A DNA stretch of 25,253 nt, from contig JBJMHZ010000027.1 of the NCBI GenBank assembly GCA_045807125.1, positions 1 to 25,253 on the forward strand. The letters run 5' to 3'. The notes beneath the pieces were generated by a model that did no database searches, had not been told where the DNA came from, and was given only the letters and a program-made list of their open reading frames with translations. This document shows positions 8,578-14,975 of the stretch, in pieces. The stretch is from JBJMHZ01 sp045807125 (GTDB lineage: Bacteria; Actinomycetota; Actinomycetes; JAWWOL01). Within the stretch, counting starts at the first letter, position 1. Each line of letters starts with the position of its first letter. Both the position numbers and the translations under genes were made by a program.

Positions 8578-9662
8578 GCGTGCTGTCGCCCGAGGCCGTG
8601 CGGCGCTGGACTCCGGCCGAGCGAGTGCAGCTGACCGGCATCCTCGGCGTCATCGCCGTGATGCACGTCGCCGGCTGGTCGATGTACCTGTACTACTCGC
8701 ACAACCTCGTCGGGGCGAGCAGCTTCGCCGGCGCGGGCACGCTGGCGTACGCGCTCGGCGTGCGGCACGCGTTCGACGCCGACCACATCGCGGCGATCGA
8801 CGACACGACCCGGCTGATGATGCAGCGCGGCAAGCGCCCGGTGGGCGTCGGGTTCTTCTTCTCGCTCGGGCACTCGACGGTCGTGCTCGTCCTCGCCCTC
8901 GTCGTGGCCCTCGCCGCCGGCACTGCCAGCGGCGGCATCGACGCCTTCCGCGAGGTGGGCGGCTACGTCTCCGTCGGCGTCGCCATGTCGTTCCTGCTGC
9001 TCGTGGCGGTGCTCAACGCGATCCTGCTCGCCGGCGTCGTCCGGCTCTGGCGGGCGCTCACCCGCGGCCGGGTCGACGAGCACGAGATCGAGCTGCAGCT
9101 GCTCAACCGCGGCCTGATGAACCGCATGCTCGGCGGCCGGGCGCGCAGCCTCATCAGGTCCAGCTGGCACATGTACCCGGTCGGTCTGCTGTTCGGGCTC
9201 GGCCTCGAGACGGCGAGCGAGGTCACGCTGCTCGCCCTGGCGGCGAGCAGCGCGTCGAGCGGCCAACTGCCCACGCTGGCGGTGCTCACCCTGCCGCTGC
9301 TGTTCGCCGCCGGCATGAGCGCGTTCGACACCGCCGACAGCCTCGTCATGCGATGGGCGTACGCCTGGTCGTTCCGCAGCCCGGCGCGCCGGCTCTACTA
9401 CAACATCGCCACGACCGGCATGACGGTCGTCGTCGCGCTCGTCATCGGCACCGTCTACCTCGCCGGCCTGCTCGCCGACACCGTGCACGCCGGCGGCGCG
9501 GTCGCCGCGTACGCGTCGCTCTCGGACCACTTCGAGCTGCTCGGCTACGTCATCGTCGGGCTGTTCGTCTCGTCGTGGCTCGGTGCGATGGCGTTCTGGC
9601 GGCTGTCCGGGTGGGAGGCGCGGTACGGCGGGAGGCCGGTCGCGGGGGACGGTGGCCCGTGA
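8574..9662 (+). CDS. NiCoT-family cobalt (nickel) transporter, HoxN/NixA type
   Basis: A 362-residue integral membrane protein of the nickel/cobalt transporter family. The signature RHAFDADHI (His65 to His71, the H-x4-D-H metal motif in TM2) is intact, followed by FFSLGHSTVV in TM3, GLGLETASEV in TM5 and GMSAFDTADS in TM6. About eight hydrophobic segments are visible, with a charged loop between TM4 and TM5. Sitting inside a cobalamin operon points to cobalt as the physiological substrate, although NiCoTs can also carry nickel. The GTG at 8574 is preceded by AGGAGG (8561-8566) with 7-nt spacing and overlaps the ferredoxin stop (GTGA). The gene ends in a GTGA overlap with the CysG-type gene. 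Confidence 0.93.
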   Translation: MSVLSPEAVRRWTPAERVQLTGILGVIAVMHVAGWSMYLYYSHNLVGASSFAGAGTLAYALGVRHAFDADHIAAIDDTTRLMMQRGKRPVGVGFFFSLGHSTVVLVLALVVALAAGTASGGIDAFREVGGYVSVGVAMSFLLLVAVLNAILLAGVVRLWRALTRGRVDEHEIELQLLNRGLMNRMLGGRARSLIRSSWHMYPVGLLFGLGLETASEVTLLALAASSASSGQLPTLAVLTLPLLFAAGMSAFDTADSLVMRWAYAWSFRSPARRLYYNIATTGMTVVVALVIGTVYLAGLLADTVHAGGAVAAYASLSDHFELLGYVIVGLFVSSWLGAMAFWRLSGWEARYGGRPVAGDGGP

Positions 9663-10945
9663 GCCGGACGAGCCCGCCGAACCCGGCGTACCCGCTGCTG
9701 CTGCGCCTCGAGGGCCGCTCCGTCGTCGTGGTCGGGGGCGGCCAGGTGGCCGCGCGGCGGGTCGCCGTGCTGCTCGACGCCGGTGCCCGGGTGACCGTCG
9801 TCGCGCCGCGGCTGCACGCGTCGCTCGCGAGCGCGGCCGACGCCGGCCGGATCACCCTGCACCGCAGGGCGTACGCCGCCGGCGACCTCGACGGCGCGTG
9901 GCTGGTGCACGCCTGCACCGACGACCCGGCGGTCAACGCGGCGGTGGCCACCGACGCCGAGCTGGCCAGGACGTTCTGCCTGCGCGCCGACGACCGCGAC
10001 GCGTCGGACGGCTGGCTGCCCGCGGTGGCCCGCCGCGGCGACGTGGTGGTCGCGGTCAACGCCGGCGGGGCGCCGGCCAGGGCGCGCGCGCTGCGCGACC
10101 AGGCCGTCGAGGCGCTCTTCGGGCCCCCGGAGGGCGAGGTGCACCGGCCGGCCGGCACAGCCGCGGCCGGCGGCGGAGCGGGGCGCGTCGCGCTCGTCGG
10201 TGCCGGCCCCGGCGACCCGGGCCTGCTGACGCTCCGCGGCCGCGAGCTGCTGGGCGCCGCCGACGTCGTCCTCGTCGACCGGCTCGTCGACCGCGGTGCG
10301 CTCGCGCACGTCCGGCCGGACTGCGAGGTCATCGACGTGGGCAAGCGCGGCTGGGCGACGAAGGCCGGCGAGCAGCAGGCCGAGATCGAGCGGCTGCTGG
10401 TGGAGCGGGCGCGGGCCGGGCAGCTCGTGGTGCGGCTGAAGGGCGGCGACCCGTTCGTGTTCGGGCGGGGCGGCGAGGAGGCGCTCGCCTGCCGGGAGGC
10501 CGGCGTGCCGTTCGAGGTGGTGCCGGGCGTCAGCAGCGCCATCGCGGTGCCCGCGTACGCCGGCATCCCGGTGACGATGCGCGGGCTCACCCACGACGTG
10601 GCGATCGTGTCTGGCCACCTCGACCCGGACGACCCCGCGTCGCAGGTGCGGTGGCGGTCGCACGCGCAGGGGTCGGCGACGCTGGTCGTCCTCATGGGCC
10701 TCGCCACGCTGCCTGCGGTGTGCGACGCGCTCGTCGGGCACGGCCGGCCGGCGGACGTCCCGGCCGCGTGCATCGCCCGCGGGACGACGGCGGCGCAGCG
10801 GGTGGTGGTCAGCGACCTGGCGCACCTGGCCGGCGAGGTCGAGCGCGCCGGGCTGCCGTCGCCGGCGGTCCTGGTGATCGGGGAGGTCGTCCGGATGCGC
10901 GAGCGCCTCGAGTGGTTCGCCGGGCACGCGGAGGCGCTGGCATGA
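9659..10945 (+). CDS. cobA: Precorrin-2 dehydrogenase / uroporphyrinogen-III C-methyltransferase fusion (CysG-type)
   Basis: A 428-residue fusion. Residues 1 to about 160 resemble the Met8/CysG N-terminal NAD-binding domain (VVVVGGGQVAARR; ACTDDPAVN, retaining the Asp pair that aligns with the CysG catalytic aspartate). This domain would oxidise precorrin-2 to sirohydrochlorin. Residues 175-428 are a full SUMT domain (VGAGPGDPGLLTLRG, DVGKRG, LKGGDPFVFGRGGEE, VVPGVSSA), making precorrin-2 from uroporphyrinogen III with two SAM. A short Gly/Ala linker joins them. Supplying sirohydrochlorin fits the downstream CbiX. The N-terminal part may also chelate metal (siroheme), but that cannot be judged from sequence. 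GTG start in a GTGA overlap with the transporter; ATGA overlap with cobH. Confidence 0.92.
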   Translation: MSRTSPPNPAYPLLLRLEGRSVVVVGGGQVAARRVAVLLDAGARVTVVAPRLHASLASAADAGRITLHRRAYAAGDLDGAWLVHACTDDPAVNAAVATDAELARTFCLRADDRDASDGWLPAVARRGDVVVAVNAGGAPARARALRDQAVEALFGPPEGEVHRPAGTAAAGGGAGRVALVGAGPGDPGLLTLRGRELLGAADVVLVDRLVDRGALAHVRPDCEVIDVGKRGWATKAGEQQAEIERLLVERARAGQLVVRLKGGDPFVFGRGGEEALACREAGVPFEVVPGVSSAIAVPAYAGIPVTMRGLTHDVAIVSGHLDPDDPASQVRWRSHAQGSATLVVLMGLATLPAVCDALVGHGRPADVPAACIARGTTAAQRVVVSDLAHLAGEVERAGLPSPAVLVIGEVVRMRERLEWFAGHAEALA

Positions 10946-11544
10946 GCCGGGCCGTCCATCCCATCGAGGCGGAGAGCTACGCCATCCTGCGCTCGCGCGC
11001 GGGCACCGGCGACCTGCCGCCGCTCACCCGCGCGGTGGTCGAGCGGGTCATTCACGCGAGCGCCGACCTCGGCTACCGCGGCGACATGGTGTGCGACGAG
11101 GACGCGCTCGCCGCCGGGCTGGCCGCGCTGCGGGCCGGCGCGCCCGTCGTCGCCGACGTCGCCATGGTCGCGGCCGGGATCACCAGCCGGGCGGTCGTGA
11201 GCCGGGTCGGCGATCCCCGCGCGGCCGAGCTGGCGAGGGCGGCGGGTTGCACCCGGTCGGCCGCGGGCGTGCGGGTGGCGCTCGCGGACGCCGGGCCGGG
11301 CGCGGTCTGGGTCGTCGGGTGCGCGCCGACCGCGCTCGCCGAGCTGGTCGCGCTGGCCGGTGCCGCCCGTCCGGCGCTCGTCGTCGGGCTGCCGGTGGGC
11401 TTCGTCGGCGCGGTCGAGTCCAAGGCCGCCCTGCGCGCCAGCGGGCTGCCCGCCGTCAGCAACGTCTCGGAGAAGGGCGGCTCGGCGGTCGCCGCGGCCG
11501 CCGTCAACGCACTGCTCCACGTCATCGAGGAGGCGACCGCATGA
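10942..11544 (+). CDS. cobH: Precorrin-8X / cobalt-precorrin-8 methylmutase
   Basis: A 200-residue CobH/CbiC enzyme that moves a methyl group from C11 to C12 to give (cobalt-)cobyrinic acid. The presumed catalytic His38 lies in RVIHASADLGY. Other family segments are VVADVAMVAAGI, VVGCAPTAL, and GLPVGFVGAVESKAAL followed by SNVSEKGGSAVAAAAVNALL. Length is standard. GGAGG at 10930-10934 lies 7 nt before the ATG, which is in an ATGA overlap with the preceding gene. The 3' end is in an ATGA overlap with cbiX. Assignment is secure; only the metal state of the substrate depends on pathway inference. Confidence 0.95.
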   Translation: MSRAVHPIEAESYAILRSRAGTGDLPPLTRAVVERVIHASADLGYRGDMVCDEDALAAGLAALRAGAPVVADVAMVAAGITSRAVVSRVGDPRAAELARAAGCTRSAAGVRVALADAGPGAVWVVGCAPTALAELVALAGAARPALVVGLPVGFVGAVESKAALRASGLPAVSNVSEKGGSAVAAAAVNALLHVIEEATA

Positions 11545-12428
11545 CACCTGGCCTGGTCGTGGTCGGGCACGGCACCCGCAGCGACGCCGGGGTCGACGGC
11601 TTCCTCGCCTTCCTCGACGTGGTGCGCGGCCTGGCTCCCGGGCTCGCCGTCGCCGGCGGCTTCATCGAGCTGTCCAGCCCGCCGCTCGCCGATGCGGTGG
11701 CCGGCCTCTACGCGGCGGGGCACCGCCGGCTCGGCGTCGTCCCGCTGGTGCTCGTGGGCGCCGGGCACGCCAAGGGCGACGTGCCGGCGGCGCTCGAGCG
11801 CGAGCGGCGGCGCCACCCGGGCGTCGACTTCGCGTACGGCCGTCCGCTGGGCCCGCACCCCGACCTGCTCGCCGTGCTCGACGACCGGCTCGACGCCGCG
11901 CTGCCGCGGGCCGAGCGGCCGGGCACGGCCGTGGTGCTCGTCGGACGCGGCTCCACCGACCCCGACGCCAACGCCGACGTGGCCAAGACCGCCCGGCTGC
12001 TCTACGAGGGCCGCGGCCTGTCCACCGTCGAGCCGGCGTTCATCTCGCTCGCCGAGCCCGGCGTCCCGGCGGCGCTGGAGCGCTGCCGCCTGCTCGGCGC
12101 CCGCCGGGTGGTGGTGCTGCCGTACTTCCTGTTCGCGGGCGTGCTGCCCGACCGGGTGGTGGAGCAGGCGGCGGCCTGGGCAGCCGCCCGCCCCGAGGTC
12201 GACGTACGGGTGGCGCCGCTGCTCGGGCCGGACGAGCGGATCGCCAGGCTCGTCCTCGACCGCTACGCCGAGGCGCTCGGCGGCGATGTCCGGATGAGCT
12301 GCGACACCTGCATCTACCGGGTGGCGATGCCGGGCTTCGAGCACCGGGTCGGCGCGCCGCAGCGGCCGCACGACCACCCGGACGACCCCGCGCACGAGCA
12401 CCGGCACGAGCATGCGCACCACCACTGA
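11541..12428 (+). CDS. cbiX: Sirohydrochlorin cobaltochelatase, long form with MXCXXC motif and His tail
   Basis: A 295-residue class II chelatase with two homologous CbiX halves (about 1-120 and 125-245). Active-site histidines are visible in GHGTRS (His10) and GAGHAKGD (His76). The second half has GRGSTDPDAN in the equivalent place. After the core come MSCDTC (252-257), which matches the MXCXXC iron-sulfur motif described for Bacillus megaterium long CbiX, and a C terminus with nine histidines in its last 20 residues, ending HHH. The enzyme inserts Co(II) into sirohydrochlorin early in the pathway. GAGGAGG at 11527-11533 lies 7 nt before the ATG. The His-rich tail could store or deliver cobalt (inference). 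The tail's coding sequence overlaps the next gene by 17 nt. Confidence 0.93.
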   Translation: MTPGLVVVGHGTRSDAGVDGFLAFLDVVRGLAPGLAVAGGFIELSSPPLADAVAGLYAAGHRRLGVVPLVLVGAGHAKGDVPAALERERRRHPGVDFAYGRPLGPHPDLLAVLDDRLDAALPRAERPGTAVVLVGRGSTDPDANADVAKTARLLYEGRGLSTVEPAFISLAEPGVPAALERCRLLGARRVVVLPYFLFAGVLPDRVVEQAAAWAAARPEVDVRVAPLLGPDERIARLVLDRYAEALGGDVRMSCDTCIYRVAMPGFEHRVGAPQRPHDHPDDPAHEHRHEHAHHH

Positions 12429-13479
12429 GGCGGCCCGGCCCGCAGCCGCCGGCCTGCGCCACCACGGCGACGCCGAGCTGGCGCCCGGGCTGGTCGACTG
12501 CGCGGTCAACGTCCGCTCCGGCACGCCGCCCCGCTGGCTGCGCGACCGGATCGCCGCCGCCGCGGGCGACCTGGCCGCCTACCCGGACGCGCGGGCGGCG
12601 ACGGCCGCGGTCGCCGCCCGCCACGACCGCCCGCCAGGCGAGGCGCTCGTGACGGCCGGCGGCACCGAGGCGTTCGCCCTGCTGGCCCGCGCGCTCGCGC
12701 CCCGCCGCGCGGTGGTCGTCCACCCGCAGTTCACCGAGCCGGAGGTCGCGCTGGTGACCGCGGGGCACGCCGTCGAGCGGGTGCTGCTCGATGCTGGGCA
12801 GGGCTTCCGGCTCGACCACGGCGCGGTGCCGCTCGATGCCGACCTCGTCGTCGTCGGCAACCCCACCAACCCGACCGGCACCCTGCACCCGGCCGCGACG
12901 CTCGCCGCGCTCGCCCGGCCGGGGCGCGCGCTCGTCGTCGACGAGGCGTTCGTCGACTTCGTGCCCGGCGAGCGGGAGAGCCTGGCGCACCGGCGCGACC
13001 TGCCTGGCCTCGTCGTGGTGCGCAGCCTCACCAAGATGTGGGGGCTCGCCGGGCTGCGGATCGGCTACCTCGTCGGCGACCCGGCCGTGGTGGACCGGTT
13101 GCGCGCGCTCCAGCCGCCGTGGGCCGTGTCGACGCCGGCCCTGGCCGCCGCGGTCGCCTGCTGCGAGCCGGCGGCGCTGGAGGAGGCCGAGGGGGCGGCC
13201 AGGCGCACGGCGGAGCTGCGGGCCGATCTCGTGCAGCGGCTGGGGGCCGTGCCCGGCGTCGTCGCGGAGGGCGACCCGGCCGCCAACTTCGTCCTGCTGC
13301 GCGCGCCGGGGCGCCCGGACGTGCATGCCAAGCTGCGGGTGCGCGGCTTCGCCGTCCGCAGGTGCGACACGTTCCCCGGCCTCGGCCCGGAGTGGCTCCG
13401 GATGACCGTGCGCGAGCCGGTCGTGCAGGATGCGCTGGTGCGCGCGCTCCGGGCGGCGCTCAGCGAGGAGGCGAGCTGA
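12412..13479 (+). CDS. cobC: CobC/CobD-type PLP enzyme (L-threonine-phosphate decarboxylase-like)
   Basis: A 355-residue fold-type I PLP enzyme of the histidinol-phosphate aminotransferase-like group. Visible segments are TAGGTEAFALLARAL, GNPTNPTGTLHP, VVDEAFVDF and the PLP-binding lysine Lys208 in SLTKMWGLAGLRIGY. The last tryptophan-rich form and the N-terminal RHHGDAEL segment resemble CobC/CobD, which make (R)-1-amino-2-propanol phosphate for the cobalamin linker, rather than HisC. The cobalamin operon context supports this. An amino-acid aminotransferase role cannot be excluded from sequence alone. The ATG at 12412 overlaps cbiX by 17 nt without a strong ribosome binding site, so re-initiation or coupling is likely. 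Confidence 0.85.
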   Translation: MRTTTEAARPAAAGLRHHGDAELAPGLVDCAVNVRSGTPPRWLRDRIAAAAGDLAAYPDARAATAAVAARHDRPPGEALVTAGGTEAFALLARALAPRRAVVVHPQFTEPEVALVTAGHAVERVLLDAGQGFRLDHGAVPLDADLVVVGNPTNPTGTLHPAATLAALARPGRALVVDEAFVDFVPGERESLAHRRDLPGLVVVRSLTKMWGLAGLRIGYLVGDPAVVDRLRALQPPWAVSTPALAAAVACCEPAALEEAEGAARRTAELRADLVQRLGAVPGVVAEGDPAANFVLLRAPGRPDVHAKLRVRGFAVRRCDTFPGLGPEWLRMTVREPVVQDALVRALRAALSEEAS

Positions 13480-14138
13480 TGGCGGGCAAGTGGATCGAGC
13501 TGACCGACGAGCTCCACGCGTACGTGGTCGACCACGGCATGCCGCCGGACCGCGTGCAGCGCGACCTCATCGCGGAGACGCGCACCCTCGGCGACCGGGC
13601 CGGCATGCTGCTCGCGCCGGAGGAGGGCGCCCTGCTCGGCTGGCTGACCCGGCTGATCGGCGCCAAGGAGGCGGTCGAGGTCGGCACGTTCACCGGCTAC
13701 TCGGCGCTGGCCGTGGCGCGCGAGCTGCCGCCAGAGGGCCGGCTGCTCTGCTGCGACGTCAGCGAGGAGTGGACCGCGATCGCCCGCCGCTACTGGGAGC
13801 GGGCCGGCGTCGCCGACCGCATCGAGCTGCGCATCGGCCCGGCGGCGGACACGCTGCGCGCGCTGCCGGAGGAGGAGCGCTTCGACCTCGCGCTCATCGA
13901 CGCCGACAAGACCGGCTACCCGCTGTACTTCGAGGAGATCCTGAAGCGCACGCGACCGGGCGGCGTGATCTGCGTCGACAACGTGCTGTGGCACGGCCGG
14001 GTGGTCGATCCATCGGTGGACGACGACGACACGAGGGCGATCCGCGCGTTCAACGACGCGGCGGTCGCCGATGAGCGGGTCGACGTGGTGGTGCTGCCGA
14101 TCGGCGACGGGCTGAGCCTGCTGCGCAAGCGCGGCTGA
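13479..14138 (+). CDS. Class I SAM-dependent O-methyltransferase (caffeoyl-CoA/catechol OMT-like)
   Basis: A 219-residue member of O-methyltransferase family 3. The SAM-binding motif EVGTFTGYS is at residues 67-75, LIDADKTGY carries the metal-binding Asp typical of the family, and VDNVLWHGRVV follows, all at standard spacing. Such enzymes methylate catechol-like hydroxyls using a divalent cation. The start is tightly linked to the PLP gene (TGATG, 1-nt overlap), with GAGGAGG at 13465-13471 giving 7-nt spacing, so it is co-translated as the last gene of the cobalamin operon. No known cobalamin step needs this family; the substrate is unknown. It may simply be a housekeeping OMT riding on the operon. 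Confidence 0.88.
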   Translation: MAGKWIELTDELHAYVVDHGMPPDRVQRDLIAETRTLGDRAGMLLAPEEGALLGWLTRLIGAKEAVEVGTFTGYSALAVARELPPEGRLLCCDVSEEWTAIARRYWERAGVADRIELRIGPAADTLRALPEEERFDLALIDADKTGYPLYFEEILKRTRPGGVICVDNVLWHGRVVDPSVDDDDTRAIRAFNDAAVADERVDVVVLPIGDGLSLLRKRG

Positions 14139-14145
14139 GCCGCGG

Positions 14146-14161
14146 GACGGCCAGGGCCGTC
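14146..14161. terminator. Hairpin just after the O-methyltransferase gene
   Basis: Arms GACGGCC (14146-14152) and GGCCGTC (14155-14161) are perfectly complementary, beginning 8 nt after the stop codon. In practice this is a 6-bp stem with a 4-nt loop. There is no T-run, which is common for actinomycete intrinsic terminators. It lies between convergent genes and could serve either strand. Confidence 0.5.
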
Positions 14162-14163
14162 GC

Positions 14164-14221
14164 TCCCGCGAAGCGATCTCTCGCGGGATCGCTTGCCGAA
14201 TCCGCAACCGCTTGCGGATTC
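14164..14221. terminator. Cluster of inverted repeats in the convergent spacer
   Basis: This 144-nt gene-free spacer (14139-14282) holds three further inverted repeats. Two are overlapping and mutually exclusive: TCCCGCG 14164-14170 with CGCGGGA 14182-14188, and AAGCGATC 14171-14178 with GATCGCTT 14187-14194. The third is a 10-bp stem, 14198-14207 with 14212-14221, closing a CCGC tetraloop. The element TCCGCAACCG occurs twice (14201-14210, 14220-14229). Position between convergent ends suggests bidirectional termination; no T-tracts are present. Confidence 0.5.
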
Positions 14222-14282
14222 CGCAACCGGTCCTGGTCGAGGCGCCTCTGGCGACGCACCGGATGACGCCTGGAGAAATCTC

Positions 14283-14891
14283 CTAGCGGGCGGCGACCAG
14301 CCGGGCCAGGCCGGCGACCATCTCGGCGAAGACCTCCTCGACGCTGCCCAGCGCGTCGACCGTCACCAGCACGCCCCTGGCCGCGTAGTGATCGATCACC
14401 GGGCGGGTCTCGCGGTCGTACACCGCCATCCGGTGCCGGATGACCGGCTCGATGTCGTCGACCCGGCCCTCCTTCGCCGCTCGCGCGAGCATGCGGGCCA
14501 TGAGCGCGTCCGGCTCGCCGGCCAGGTGGACGGCCGCGTGCGCCGTAACGCCGTCGGCGCGGGCCCGGTCGTGCGCGGCCTCCGCCTGCCGCACAGTGCG
14601 CGGGAAGCCGTCGATGACGTAGCCGCCGGCCCGCGCTGCCGCGACGATCCGCGGCCACAGGATGTCGATCACCACCTCGTCGGGCACCAGGTCCCCGCGC
14701 GCGAGGTAACCGGCGAGCCGGATGCCGAGCGCGCTGCCGCTCGCGACCTCGGCGCGCAGCCGGTCGCCGGCGTCGATGTGGGCGACGCCGGCGTGCGTCG
14801 CGAGGCGGACGGCCTGGGTGCCCTTGCCCGACCCCGGCGGACCCATCAGCACCACTCGCCGGCCACTGCCGGGTCCGGCTCCGTCGGTCAT
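14283..14891 (-). CDS. adk: Short-form adenylate kinase-like nucleoside monophosphate kinase
   Basis: A 202-residue kinase that would interconvert AMP + ATP and 2 ADP. The P-loop GPPGSGKGTQ is at residues 17-26, the adenylate kinase signature DGFPRT at 94-99, and GRVDD with the following RHRMAVYDRETRPV segment supplies the arginines of the lid region. The LID is short and lacks the zinc-finger insertion, as in other actinobacterial short forms. It is not in the usual ribosomal-protein/secY context here, so it may be a second copy or specific for another nucleotide. No Shine-Dalgarno sequence precedes the ATG at 14891. A TAGCAT box ends 6 nt upstream, suggesting a leaderless message. Confidence 0.88.
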   Translation of the reverse strand: MTDGAGPGSGRRVVLMGPPGSGKGTQAVRLATHAGVAHIDAGDRLRAEVASGSALGIRLAGYLARGDLVPDEVVIDILWPRIVAAARAGGYVIDGFPRTVRQAEAAHDRARADGVTAHAAVHLAGEPDALMARMLARAAKEGRVDDIEPVIRHRMAVYDRETRPVIDHYAARGVLVTVDALGSVEEVFAEMVAGLARLVAAR

Positions 14892-14897
14892 CCGACG

Positions 14898-14903
14898 ATG
14901 CTA
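14898..14903 (-). promoter_or_regulatory. Putative -10 box of a leaderless adk transcript
   Basis: Read on the - strand the hexamer is TAGCAT, fitting the actinomycete TANNNT -10 pattern. Exactly 6 nt separate it from the ATG, so the natural transcription start is the A of the start codon. No ribosome binding site is seen. The -35 position would fall in the palindrome at 14919-14934. Confidence 0.5.
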
Positions 14904-14918
14904 GGCGCAACCGGCGGC

Positions 14919-14934
14919 GCGGTCGCGCGACCGC
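14919..14934. promoter_or_regulatory. 16-bp perfect palindrome between divergent promoters
   Basis: GCGGTCGCGCGACCGC is a perfect 8+8 inverted repeat with no spacer, lying between the adk and tldD -10 boxes. It covers the expected -35 position of the adk promoter. It could be a dimeric regulator's operator. In such GC-rich DNA a chance palindrome of this length is uncommon but not excluded. Confidence 0.4.
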
Positions 14935-14963
14935 CGCCCGTACGAGCTGTCGGTGCCCTGGCA

Positions 14964-14969
14964 TAGGGT
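14964..14969 (+). promoter_or_regulatory. Putative -10 box of a leaderless tldD transcript
   Basis: TAGGGT fits TANNNT and ends 6 nt before the tldD ATG, the same geometry as the adk box on the other strand. The AGGG inside it could alternatively act as a weak Shine-Dalgarno sequence with 7-nt spacing, so the two readings compete. No convincing -35 is seen. Confidence 0.5.
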
Positions 14970-14975
14970 CGCACC

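Noticed and set aside
9550..11547. 665-codon - strand frame opposite cobA and cobH
   Set aside because: Same GC-driven shadow effect; low-complexity Ser/Arg/Pro composition, no ribosome binding site, full overlap with certain genes.
1..14138. Cobalamin riboswitch inside the operon
   Set aside because: Genes overlap or abut throughout and no intergenic leader exists; any such switch must be upstream of the window.
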